Source of the DNA: Phoma sp. XZ068
Lineage: Eukaryota > Ascomycota > Dothideomycetes > Pleosporales > Didymellaceae
Length of the DNA: 64,000 bases
Direction: 5' to 3'
NCBI GenBank assembly: GCA_004835665.1
Contig: RBKR01000012.1
Coordinates: 186,001-250,000 of the forward strand
Shown here: piece after piece, positions 10,687 through 21,220 of the stretch
Layout: the number at the start of each line of letters is the position of its first letter
How positions within the stretch are numbered: position 1 is the first letter of the stretch
The notes under the pieces: model-generated
Database searches by the model: none
What the model saw: only the letters and a program-made list of their open reading frames with translations
What the model was told of the DNA's origin: nothing
Made by a program: the position numbers and the translations under genes

Positions 10687-12435
10687 CGCCAACTCGCAGA
10701 CGGGAGAAGAGGAGACACAGTTTTGAAGTCAGAGCTGGGTCAATCTATAGAAGCAAAGTAAGAAGCAGGAGCATGAGCCTGGACCGGGCTGCTCCTTCCG
10801 TGCCTGCGGATCGACGTGCAATGGCGCAATCGAGCAGTTGACGTGACTAGTGGACCGTACTCACGGCACTAGAAGCTATGTACAGGGATCAGCGTAACTC
10901 CAACGTAGCGACTATTACTCAATTGCTTTTCCTGCCCATCTTTATTAGGGGACGTCATCACTTCGATACTCAGGCAAAGTCACGACCAAGGATGCCTCAG
11001 GGTCCTCATCTACTGCATCTGACCTTGGCCCATGTGCTACTTAACATCTTTGAAGGATCCAATGTCTAGTAGAAAAGCTCGAGAATTAGCTAATAGGAGA
11101 TCGTAGCCGACCTAAAATTCGCACTTTCAAACAAACTCGCAAAATAGAAAGTAAGACTAGATCATACTTGAACCATAGCTCGGAAGGAAGGCAGGGAGAT
11201 ACAGCTGCCCTCATTCGGTTCGATCGTCGCGAAGGATATACTTCTGCGGATAAGTGTGAACATGTCGTGTCCCACTCTTCCACTACCATGTGTGCTTTTG
11301 CAGCAGTCACGAGCGTGTTAGAGCTCTAAGTCTTATTTTGAAGAAAAGTCATATCTGACCAAAGACATCCTAAGCTGCATTCACTAAGATTCGAGGCCAG
11401 AAAAACCATGGAGAACGTAAAGCGACCTCAGAAATGCGTAGCTGACGGGAGTGCACTGTCGTTCGTTGAGTAAAAGAGTGAGAGGAGCATGGCATACCAT
11501 TAAACCTTCGTGTACCAGTAATCAGTAATTCAACGGCTTCATAATTTTGCTTTAGCTTGGAATTGGATGCACGATGGAAGAATCTCACCCCAAAGATACG
11601 GGGCAGGTGTGAGAGGTTGTTGACCGTGCCATACAAGCGGTGAAAGTAGAGCTATCTAACCTAAACACCATCTCGCAGTTCTAGGCTTCATTTTCCGATG
11701 CAGTTCTATTCTAAACGATTAGTAGCGGAGACCTCCAGGCGGAGACGGACATCATGTTGTACCACAGCCTGACCATATGGAGGTCGGACTATCACCAAAC
11801 ATATGGACCAGCTGTCTCATCGCTGCGGCCGTCCGTTCCAGATTAGTTACGGCGCCTCAGATAATGCGTAATATCCTTCTCTCCCACTCTCTAATATGAG
11901 GGAGATGGGCTTCGTAAGCCCGGTGGTCAACCTCGAAGTGTCACGGTCGTCTAAATTCCCCTCTTCCCTCATTCGCTAACACTTCGACCACGACTATACC
12001 TTTGGTAGGCCATATATCAAATGCGGGGTCAATGGCAACAAGTAATACGTTTATCTAGTCAGTGCATTTCCCGAGCATCGAGCCTAATTACCAATTTGCG
12101 GTCATTTGCGCCTGCGCATTCAGGCCCTCGCGATCGATATCTGCTCACATCAGAGACTGATGTTTGCCGATCGTGCAGATCTTATCATTAATAGCCTAGG
12201 CAAAGGGGTCCATATTACATACATCAATAGCGATTTCGTAGCGCTGGTGTTCTACACAAGCCAGCACGTCCGTTCGCGGCGCATGAATGGTTCTCCCATC
12301 AGAACCTAGACTACACACTCTCCTCTCACGCCGGCTTTGATGAGGCTCCCTGACGTCATTACGCCGTCACACCAAATGCGCTCAGGCAGCCGCAAGGTTG
12401 AAAGAGCTTACTTCGCATCCCTTCCGTCACCTACC
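10687..12435. other. gene-free stretch
   Basis: No gene supported. Short open frames (11370-11636 minus, 12106-12309 plus) have no recognisable motif. It lies between the recombinase relic and the SUR7/PalI gene. Confidence 0.45.
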
Positions 12436-13498
12436 TCACGCGCTGTCGCGATGCCTCAATGGCTCAAACTTACCACTAGCAGGACGTTTATACTCCGTCA
12501 CCAACAGTTCCTTGTCCTCCGCCAGCAACGGATTTGAGATACCCTCATACGAGCCGCCCGTCTTCTCCACGCGCACATGACTGCCGCGGCCGTAGTCACT
12601 TGGCCTCGAGGACCATAGTCCGCCTTTGTTCGAACGATGATGTGGATTATTGCGACCGGAGCAGCAGCAGGCGCTGACCAGCCAGAAAGTCGTGCTGGCC
12701 CAGCCGAACAAAACGGCGAGCCAGGCGAGCACAAGTGCTTGCGTGCCCACGGTCAGATGAACATGGTAGGGGTGGAGGATCTCGTTTATGGCGCCGACGA
12801 AAGCGGAGAAGGTTACTGTGCTGATAAGCACAGCGGCGACGGTGGAGACCGAAGAGATCTGTATCACGATCGTCAATGACTACTATGTTGCCGCAGAGAT
12901 ATCTAGGACGTACGATGCTGAGGAGCCAAGTCAAGAAACTTCCGAAATGGCTGTAGATGGCAAGCATACCGGACAAGATGGTCGCTAGCGTCGCCCAAAA
13001 TGAGATCTGGTAGAAAATGAACATCGGAAGCGCGCGTCCGCGATATGCATCCAGCGCTTTCTGCGCCACCTCGCCCAGAAGCTTGATCTCGTCCTCCTTC
13101 GTCATGGCACTGTGCTGTCCAGCTACTATGTTCGTCGGCATGACTAGACTCCAAATCGTGATAGGATCGAAATGGTAATCTCCCATCTTTAGTGAGCAGT
13201 AGGTGACAACCCGTTCCGCGTGGTTGCGCTCGCAGAAGTTATATAGATGGACTTCGTAGACCCGCGCGAGCTTGTTGCTTTCTGCAGAGTCCTTCAGTGC
13301 GGCCGTCAAGTCGTCGTTTGGTAGGTTGGGCGCCATGATATCGAGTTCGGTGAAGTTGGCTTTGAAGAAGTAAAGGTCGTCGCTCAGAGTGCCCTTCAAA
13401 CCCCATCCAGGAATTGTGATCAGAACGAGGCAGACGAAGGAGGCGATGGTCAGAGCCCAGGGCGTGAAGATGCACACGGCGCGTGCTGCTTTGCCCAT
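12436..13498 (-). CDS. SUR7/PalI-family four-pass membrane protein
   Basis: Two exons on the minus strand, 13498-12914 and 12858-12436, give 335 residues; the intron is 55 bp (GTACGT...TACAG). A first hydrophobic segment (LTIASFVCLVLITIPGWG) is followed by a large loop of about 130 residues, then three more segments: one around FIFYQISFWATLATILSG, one in VAAVLISTVTFSAFVG, and one in LVLAWLAVLFGWASTTFW. The end of the last segment runs into CCCSGRNNPHHRSNKGG, a motif I associate with fungal SUR7/PalI proteins. SUR7 members act in plasma-membrane eisosomes; PalI/Rim9 members support ambient-pH sensing. Which of the two applies cannot be told from sequence alone. The cytoplasmic tail contains a HVRVEKT motif. 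No breaks seen. Confidence 0.85.
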
Positions 13499-13863
13499 GC
13501 TTGCGGCGTTGATGAAGATGCTGATCGAGGTGATGGCTTCTTGAACGATGCTGCTGTTGGCGTTGTTGCAGTCCTCAAGCTGTACCCTTCCCTAGAGTGT
13601 GGATAGAAGGTTTAGTGACTTGTCACAGACAGTAGATCTAATTAAATCACAATCGTGGAACGAACAGCCAACGGAGTCGGGCAGCGCTCAGGCTTGGGAC
13701 TGTTATACGGGATGAAGATTATTACAAACTCGCTTCTGGAGCAGCCATACAGGGTATTACCACGGCACGCACAGTGTCGTCCTGCGGGTCTACTGAAGCT
13801 AAATCCAGCCAGCCAGTAAGCTGTATTATACCGGCCAAAGGCGCTTAATTCGATCGTATAATC

Positions 13864-14112
13864 TGGTACTAGTAATTGTGCGAGCTGACACTAAATACTC
13901 TGTAGTTGGGGCGCTAGCCATAGAACAGCGCAGGTCATCTTAGTGATTCATGGCTTTCGGTGCTCAGCTGATAGAGATGCAACTCTAAAGGCGTCGCCGA
14001 ATATTTGCTCTAGCTTCTGTGACTGGCTTGGCGTCGAGCTGAACTGCTCTCGATGTCATGGTTGACCTAGGCAGTACTAGTTCCTATGCAAGCTAACACT
14101 AAATACCCTATA
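13864..14112. repeat. diverged direct repeat pair of about 40 bp
   Basis: The words around TACTAGTAATTGTGCGAGCT (about 13866) and TACTAGTTCCTATGCAAGCT (about 14072) are each followed by GACACTAAATAC or AACACTAAATAC. The copies differ largely by transitions. Total repeat length is about 40 bases per copy. Confidence 0.55.
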
Positions 14113-14207
14113 TAATAGCGTGAACCGCCCAGTATATCAGGGTCTACCATGTCCGTGTACACAATATACAGATTTGCGCAATATTCTAAGACCCCTAATA
14201 CACCTAT

Positions 14208-14288
14208 ACTTTATAATACTATAACTAATATATCTTATACAAAGATTAGCTAATTCAAATATATAAATTTTAGTTATAGTATTATATA
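14208..14288. repeat. AT-rich inverted repeat
   Basis: The left arm TATAATACTATAACT (about 14210-14225) is the exact reverse complement of AGTTATAGTATTATA (about 14272-14287), with an AT-rich loop of about 48 bases. It could form a cruciform, or be the remnant of an element end. Confidence 0.6.
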
Positions 14289-15133
14289 ATATTATACTGG
14301 CGTGTTGCTGGTGTTTAGTAGCGGACTCGCTTGGGTGGCTAACTCGGTTGTGAAACACGTTACGTGAAAGTGTAGTATAGATTAGTATAGCGCCTATAAT
14401 ATAAAGATAGAACGTGTTCTTTCTCTTGTATTTTCCAGTAATATAGATGCGCAAAACTGTTTCCTCGCCTTCTTACGTGAACGTTGCATGGTCGACAGGG
14501 TTCTGGACCTCGCCGAGACAAAAGCGATTGACTTCGGCACTTTGGAATGATCTGCAACTACGATGAAAGCTTGTCTCCTCCCGTGTACTTGTGGCGCTCC
14601 CATGCAACTTCTGAGCTTCCATGATTGGTTACCAATTTTGGAATTGATTGGGGATATGGCTGGATTGTGAGGAGAATTGAAGTGCACTCAGCCTGAAGCA
14701 GCTGCGCATACCGCTTCCTCAGTCAGCCTCTACCTAGGTAGTGTCCCGTGCTGTGGGCTGTTCAGCTCAGATGTAAGCAAGAGGCTGCTTGCCAAGATGT
14801 CCTGTCTGCCTGTCGAAAACGCCAGCAGATAAGATGCTCTACATTTGGGACCTAGTGTACAGACCAATCGGATCGCAGTCCGCTAGCCAACACGCCCGGC
14901 CAAGACCAATGGACAGCAATGGCGTGCATTCAGTGCAAGACAAGCTCTGGCTGAGATCTTAGCAGATATGTGAGTACGCTAGATCATATACTCATGCCAT
15001 TCTATAGCGGCCACTCCCCATACTCTCTTCCGCTTCCATCTCATTACCTGCTTAGACAACGTGCTCTAGGATTTGGTGCTACCGCCCACTACTCACCCAG
15101 CTCTTGACGACGGAGGACCCCAACTTCACAGAG

Positions 15134-16025
15134 ATGCGTCAACTCTGTCTCCTGACCATCTTGCTTGGGCTTGCATCTGCTCAAAGTAGCTCAGTCATAA
15201 ATGATTGGTACTCTGCGCCCACATTCTCTAGCACAAGCGTAGCAACAAGCAGTCTTTCGTCCCAGACGTCCTCAATCAAGAGTCCAGCATCTCTGGCACC
15301 CTCGACTCCGTCCTCAGCGTTACCAAACGTTGCGACTCCAGATACTGTTTCAACCCTCTTGAGCACAGGATCCTTGTCAGCCACGAGCAGCAGTACCGCA
15401 AGTAGCAGTACTGGCACAGCAATCAGTGCAGGTATGTAGATAGCAGTCCTAAAAGACAATGATCGAGCGGCAGCATGATATTGGACTTCTCACAAATTGA
15501 TCGTCATGACTAACAGGAGGCTATAGTGGCAACCATCGCCCCATTCGGCAATTCGAACGTGAGGGGGACGGTCATCTTCCAACAGGCTGATGCGAACTCT
15601 GCGACCAATATCACATATGACCTCACTGGCAATACCCCTAATACTCAGCGCGGAATACACATCCACGAAGTTGGCAACACCAACTGCACACTCGCTCTGG
15701 GTCACTGTATGATAAGCCATGACCCTATCTCTGTACACGAACATGTCTAACACTAGCAGTCAACCCCTTCACAATGGGCCACGGCCTGCTGAACGACCCC
15801 GTACGCCACGCAGGAGATTTGGGCAACATCGCGATTGACAGCTCGGGCAATGCCAAAGGCTCTTTGAGCGCCGGACTCATCATGCTGTCCGGACCAAACC
15901 ATGCGATAGGCCTCACTTTTGTTATGCACGGCGGCGTTGATGATGGTGGCAAGACTGGCGTGAATACTAGCAACACGACGGGTAACTCTGGCGCTCGCAT
16001 AGCCTGCGGTATCATCAATCTGTAA
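15134..16025 (+). CDS. secreted Cu/Zn superoxide dismutase
   Basis: Three exons (15134-15431, 15527-15706, 15760-16025) give 247 residues. The start ATG 15134 opens a signal peptide (MRQLCLLTILLGLASAQ), followed by about 85 residues rich in Ser, Thr and Ala, then the SOD domain from NVRGTVIFQQ. Copper and zinc ligands are visible: HIHE, GHFNP (built across the second intron), MGHG, RHAGDLGNI and VMHGG; the active-site Arg is in GARIACG. The enzyme converts superoxide to peroxide and oxygen. With a signal peptide and a linker likely to be O-glycosylated it should act outside the cell or in the wall. It ends at GIINL with no GPI signal. Cytosolic fungal SODs are about 154 residues and lack the leader and linker. 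Confidence 0.9.
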
Positions 16026-16796
16026 GTACATGATTTTGGCTCTAGGAGTTAAGCTAATAATCTACTTAGCTCTACTTAAGGTATACAGGAGTATTATAAA
16101 CACACTAAGGTATTCTAGATATACTACATATTATTCTTTAATAATACTATCTATATTTTAAACAAAAGCCTATATAATAAAACTACTTACTTATACTTTT
16201 TAGAGTTCTATAATTCTATACACTTCTACTATTAAAGCGTTATGACTGCCTTACTATTAGCTCTTAATATTTTTTTTTTTTGAAAGATTATATAGTAGAT
16301 CATTAAGAAGATCTTTTTATTTATTACCTAAGTAGTTATACTTGCTTATAATAACTTAGCTACTAATATATTTTATATCTAAATTACTAACGTAAGGTAG
16401 GGCGTGTTAAAAGGAGGTACATGCCCTACCAGCGAATACCCGCTGTTGTATGCTTTTTTTTTAATGTTTCGGTTATCGCTGATATGGTCCTTTGGTGAGA
16501 AGAGGTGACTACCATGTCTTCAGAAGCAGTCTCCTGGATTCGGCGCCTCGCACGCCGTGGCTTGATATGTAACTTTTATACACAGCAAGATTCCACAATA
16601 CAATCATGCCATACCGGCTGCGATCAGTTCGGGCTAGGTTTCGGTTATCTGGACAGCAACCGATAGCCATTCTGTAGCATTTCCAGACGGGGGCCAGCTA
16701 GCGAAGTCTCATGCCATCCATTCTATCATTGTTACTGGCTCCACGAACGGCCTTGACGATATATAACCGGGACGGAACATGGAAATTCTCTAGATT
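16026..16796. other. AT-rich island, no gene
   Basis: From about 16030 to 16410 the sequence is very AT-rich, with many TA steps and a run of T near 16270. I see no gene. This is the kind of sequence left by RIP acting on a repeat; the source element cannot be named. Confidence 0.5.
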
Positions 16797-17610
16797 CTAG
16801 ACTCGCTCAAATAAAATTTTTACCCTCCCTGCATCAATCCAAGGTCCAATCGCTTCTCCGTGCATGAGCTCGGGAACGTAACACTCCCCAAGGAACCTGA
16901 ATCCTGAGCGTATGGCCCGCAGTAGATAAGGAACGCGACCACCAAACAATAGTACGACCAGATCTCCTTCTTTCATTGATTCTGGGCAAATACCCATTGA
17001 AACATTTGTCGTGACAAAGAAACGTCTATCGACACAGGCTCGTACAAACGCTTCATGCAAAGATCTTCCTGAGGCACCGGTCTTTGGCAATCTCAAGAGA
17101 CGCGCCATGATGGTTCTAGGAAGCACCGTTGGGGCATGCTCGGCAAATCAGACCTCTGCATCTGGCTGAAATTTGATTTCTTTTGCCACCATCTTGCCTG
17201 AGTTACCCACGCCTACTGTCAATGTCTGATAGAAATCAGGTTCAAATCTCCAGTCGCCCCCCTTTGTGGCAGTAGAACATGAGGGCTGGCGTGCAAAAAG
17301 CGACCAGGCCATCTGTCCAAAATCGACTTCTTCCTGATATGGTTTGAAGCCAAATCCGTAGCTCGCAAGCCTATCGCCATAGCTTGCAACAGTATCTACT
17401 TCAACTCCTTTCCATGTCAAGGTGTTTGTGCTATTGCTAATATCCAGCATGAGAGGATGCTCACCGCTTGTATAGAAATGATCCGCTGCCAGAAGATTGG
17501 ACACTTTGTCATAACGGCAATCTGGAATCCAGGATGGACATCGACGCTGCAGTTGTACTTTCCATGACAATCTCGATGACTGGTCAGTCCAATTTTCGGC
17601 TATGGATGAC
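16797..17610 (-). pseudogene. HET-family protein remnant (C-terminal part)
   Basis: On the minus strand the reading begins near 17610 with ENWTDQSSRLSWK, then CPSWIPDCR, and runs to an in-frame TGA at 17148-17150. It continues in the same frame with VDRRFFVTTNVSMG, GDLVVLLFGGRVPYLLR and FLGECYVPELMHGEAI, the standard end of many HET-domain proteins (heterokaryon incompatibility). The HET domain itself, which should lie upstream, is absent because another HET remnant starts there on the opposite strand. The 5' truncation plus internal stop make this a dead copy. Confidence 0.75.
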
Positions 17611-18445
17611 ATATCAGTATGCTGTCTTGAACATCGTAGCGATAGCAGCGCGGGATAGAAGCTCCGGCCGTTTCCAGGATCTTGATCCGGCAACATTGAT
17701 GCCTTTTGGGGTTCAAGCTGCGTGGCATACTAAAGACGGAAACTCCCACCTTTTACACCCTTTCATTTGTAATCGGGATGTCTTTTTTGGGCGACATGAT
17801 CGACAACGCTCCACTGAACAGCAGAGCCTGGGTTATGCAGGAACGGCAGCTCTCACGTCGAATCGCCCATTATAGCAGCGAGATTCTCTACTGAGAGTGT
17901 CATGAGCTGTTTTCAAAAGACATGTACCCGGATGGCGTTCCCTCTAGTGAGTTGCAGCGTGAGTCCTGGGAAACGACGACTCTCAAAAGATTGCTAGATA
18001 CCTGCCATCAAGCCAACAGTATGGAACCGCAGCGAGAGTTGCTGTATCATGCATGGGACGAATTTCTTTGCAATACACAGACTGTCAACTCACATACCCA
18101 GACGATAGACTTGTCGCGATGGCAGGTTTAGCGCATCGTGTCTCGTCTCTTCTTCAAGGTAAGCTTGTTGCTGGCATCTGGCGAACTCAGTTTCTTCAGC
18201 GACTCTGCTGGTACTCGTCTAAGTATACCGACACAGGACATGCCCAAGTACCAATGAAGCCCTGGGTTGCGCCATCGTGGAGTTGGGCGAGTTGTGACTC
18301 TGCTTCTCACCTGGGCAGCACACGCAAGATACGCCACCGTCAGGACTTGGTGAGACTGGATGATCTGAGCGTATCTACCAATATAAGGGAACAGCTTTGG
18401 AGAGATGTTGGACGATTCATCTCGGTGAGGTGGTCTTCTTGGTGA
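17600..18445 (+). pseudogene. second HET-family remnant, opposite strand
   Basis: The plus strand begins inside a HET domain with YQYAVLNIVAIAA and FQDLDPATLMPF. It shifts frame near 17745 and continues LNSRAWVMQERQLSRRIAHY, then SEILY, a TGA at 17892-17894 where a Trp is expected, and ECHELFS. After another shift near 18065 it reads YPDDRLVAMAGLAHRV, LVAGIWRTQFLQRLCWY and APSWSWASCD, all typical of HET proteins. The first half of the HET domain is missing. Two frameshifts and one stop (TGG to TGA would be a G-to-A change) show it is not functional. Confidence 0.75.
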
Positions 18446-18469
18446 TACAGGATGCAAGTTACCCTTACT

Positions 18470-19491
18470 TTACAGTGTCAACGGAGATTCGCCTCGTATC
18501 GCCCTCCACCTATTTGTAGACGCAAGAAGCTCAAAGCAGTCTCTAACTACCCAGGGCCATTTCATTGCAAACGCTTCCGTAATCTCCCAATTCTGAGGTT
18601 CCCATGGATCTCCCCAGGCAATCATGCCACCACGTGCATCCGGAACAATCTGGAACCCTCTTAGATCGCGACACAATTCTCCCTTGTCGTAAAAATCCTC
18701 GTAGAGCAGAAGATTATCTCGAACCTTAGGACATGGAAGGATGTCCACCCAGGGGTGGTGACCCTGCGTGCGCTGCAAGAGCGTTGGGTGGAGACTGGGT
18801 GGTAGTGAGTTGAACGCCGGGCCATTGATGCCATTGCAGGTAAGGCGAGAGCGAGATTCAGGTAGCATGAACTCACTCGCAATGCCCATGATTCTGGCAT
18901 TAATTACTAAAGCCCGCGTCGTGTTGAACTGAATCAAGCTTGGTAGCATATCTAGACATGGTGAACCACGAGCAAGATTCTGATGTGCAAAAGCAGTGAA
19001 GTGCTGGATAAACCATTCGGTTCGCTCAGAGTTGGGTTGGCAGGCGGTAAAGGATCGGAGATCAAACGGTTGATGCATTGGTACCGGATGTATGGGATTG
19101 GGTAGAGCAGGGCCTGTGATGGGCGTGATTGGACTGGAAGAGATGTCCGTAGACAGCGACATGGTCTGTCTATGGAAGTCTCCCTGTACTATACGAGATG
19201 ACGTGTTGATCAATCCTCTCTTGCGGTGTCCTTTACATCACGAGGCGAACATCGCAGTTAGCGCAGGATCCTCTGTTAACGAGAATGGAGGCTAGACCCA
19301 CTCCTAGTCCTCTGATGTACCCGATCCTGGATTTTCTTCCGTTGCTTCGGGTCACTGATACCTGTCCAATCGGATCCGGGACCTGCGGAGGCCTGCTGAG
19401 GCATGAGTTCAATTGAGATGAGGCGGAGCTGCGGCGAGTTTTGGCAGGGTGGTGCAGAGGGGCGGAAAATGTGCTGTGATTGGGTCGTCAT
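18470..19491 (-). pseudogene. bZIP transcription factor with DUF3425, probably broken
   Basis: On the minus strand a start at 19491 (or 19404) leads into DWTGISDPKQRKKIQDRVHQRT, the basic region of fungal bZIP proteins of the DUF3425 group. The same frame then meets TAA at 19276-19278 and at 19258-19260; both would be CAA before a C-to-T change. Downstream an open frame of 247 codons carries the DUF3425 domain: LPSLIQFNTTRALVINA, LPPSLHPTLLQRTQGHHPWV, then MIAWGDPWEPQNWEI near the end. Splicing around both stops is not obvious: the nearest donor (GTAAAG, about 19230) lies after them. I therefore call it a pseudogene, but an unseen intron cannot be excluded. Confidence 0.65.
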
Positions 19492-19990
19492 CTTGGCTTC
19501 TGATCTTACGAGTCCGGCCGTCCTCTCTGGATGTCGATGCGCTATAAAGGCAATTCGTAGGATGCAGTGAGGTTTCAGTAATTGAAAGTTGGGGTGAACG
19601 AGGTAAAAGTTGTTCCTGATTGAAGAGATTTCTCTTAGCTGGACCATGTGATTCGGGCCGATGTGATAGCGTTGCAAGTGTATGCCGTTGGGTAACGGAA
19701 CCATGGACACCGAACGCGTCGGTCATGATGGAACGAACAACACTCACACCATATGCATGAGAGAGTCTGCCATGTTGGAGTTCTTTCGGCGTCAACACGC
19801 GAGATACTTTGCGTTGAAGGCTTCACCTGACCTTTGGACTGGCTTGGACACGCGCTCGTTCACTTCTTGCAAGATGCGGTGCACTTGAAGACTACGGTCA
19901 CGTGCTAGCGGCAGAATATGTTGTTCAGGTTGCTTTGTATGAGCGGATCGAGTGTGTATGTTGGTTTACTTAGGTAGATACGTGATGTAA
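19492..19990. other. intergenic
   Basis: No gene supported between the bZIP remnant and the SDR remnant. Overlapping open frames on both strands show no motif. Confidence 0.4.
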
Positions 19991-20724
19991 TCAGAGAAGC
20001 AGAGAGCCAGCGTTATTACTGATACTGGCGCTGGTAGCATTTGTGTCCTTTATAAAGTAAATGTAGGCTTCCGCAACCTCTTCCACAGCTCCAACCTTGT
20101 CTAAAGTCGTGTGCTTGTTGAACTCCTCAGATACACCGACTGGACCGTGAAGAGGAGTAGCAACCACTCCTGGGCTCACCAGATTCACTCGAGTAGGCTG
20201 GAGGTCGAGCGCCAGGTTTCGGACCAGACCTTGAAGCCCAGTAAGATAGCTTGAGACTAGTGACCAACCGGCAAATGGTCTTTTGCCGCCTGCCCCGCTT
20301 GTCAGAGTGTACGAGGACTGGTAGCCTCGATTGAGGTATCGTGGGACGTATTTAGCGAGCAGGAGCGGCACAGCGAATCGGATGTAACCTGCCTTATGAA
20401 AGGCATCGACCTTCATCCGATCCAGCGATCCGATAGAGAAGGCGTCACCAGCTGTGTAGATAATATGATCGAGCGGCTTGGTGGACTCCAGGAGGTTCTC
20501 GAGGTTCTTGTCCACTTGTGAATCTTCTAGATCGCACGCCTGGCCTGAGATATCTGCCTGGGGGTATTTCTTTTTCAGGGTGTCGACGCTCTGCCAAATT
20601 TGTGACTTACTCGATATGCGATGTGAACCTTTGCGCCTTCAGCAAGAGCTTTGTCTGCAACACCATGGCTGATCCCGGATGAACCGCTGATGATAAGGAT
20701 AAAGTTGTTCTTGAGTAAAGACAT
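19991..20724 (-). pseudogene. short-chain dehydrogenase/reductase with a frameshift
   Basis: ATG 20724 (minus) begins the NAD(P)-binding fold, FILIISGSSGISHGVADKAL, where the usual TGxxxGIG has Ser for the last Gly. After HIAYR the frame breaks at about 20610. One base off, it reads SKSQIW, then SVDTLKKKYPQADISG, and stays open to the stop at 19991. The rest is a typical SDR: YTAGDAF, YTLTSGAGGKRP, GLVRNLALDL, and PTRVNLVSPGVVATPL. A single-base loss explains the break. The gene lies just left of the MDR/GST/NmrA gene row and may once have belonged to it. An error in the assembly is the main alternative. Confidence 0.7.
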
Positions 20725-21220
20725 TATTCAGCGTTGAAATAAATTAATAGCCTAAGGCCCAAGTGATGAAGGCAAGGATATAACAAGCCGTCGTCGCAAT
20801 TGTGTCGAAGAGGAGATCTCAGCCCGGTTAAAGCTTCTTGTATCCGGCCCTCGCATCTTTCCACGCATGGATAGCGTCATCGACCGTCTATTACGTTACA
20901 TCACCCGGCACATGCGCAATAGTCTGCCTTCGGACATCGGAGATTACAGCAAGTTTGTTGCAGAGCTATGGTGGAGAAGTGGATTGCACCTTTGCATGCT
21001 GAGCTACATGTGTTGCATGAACCTAAAATGGCTCCGGTTATTAATTCTCCCTAGCCCCACTCGGGGCATCATGTCAATAAGCAAGCTAAAACTCATATTG
21101 TCATAGCTTGTGGTTCCTTTATGAGGAGTGCCAGTCCCAACATATTGACCCTTTCTCACATATTCCTGTGCTTTAGTGTCATCCTCCACCTCAAGGGGGT
21201 TCGACGATATACGTTACATT
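20725..21220. other. intergenic between SDR remnant and MDR gene
   Basis: The SDR remnant and the MDR gene diverge from this stretch, so it may hold two promoters. I see no recognised regulatory motif. Confidence 0.35.

Larger units (their letters stand above)
13499..15133. other. gene-free, with AT-rich island and diverged repeats
   Basis: No gene supported. The stretch holds a short diverged duplication (13864-13905 and 14069-14112) and an AT-rich inverted repeat near 14210-14290, described separately. The region looks like remains of repeats. Confidence 0.5.

Noticed and set aside
20595..20620. A 20-base GTAAGT...GCAG segment in the SDR remnant that would restore the frame if removed
   Set aside because: Introns of 20 bases are far below the size seen elsewhere here, and the bases inside it read as normal SDR sequence one frame over. 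A one-base loss is the better explanation.
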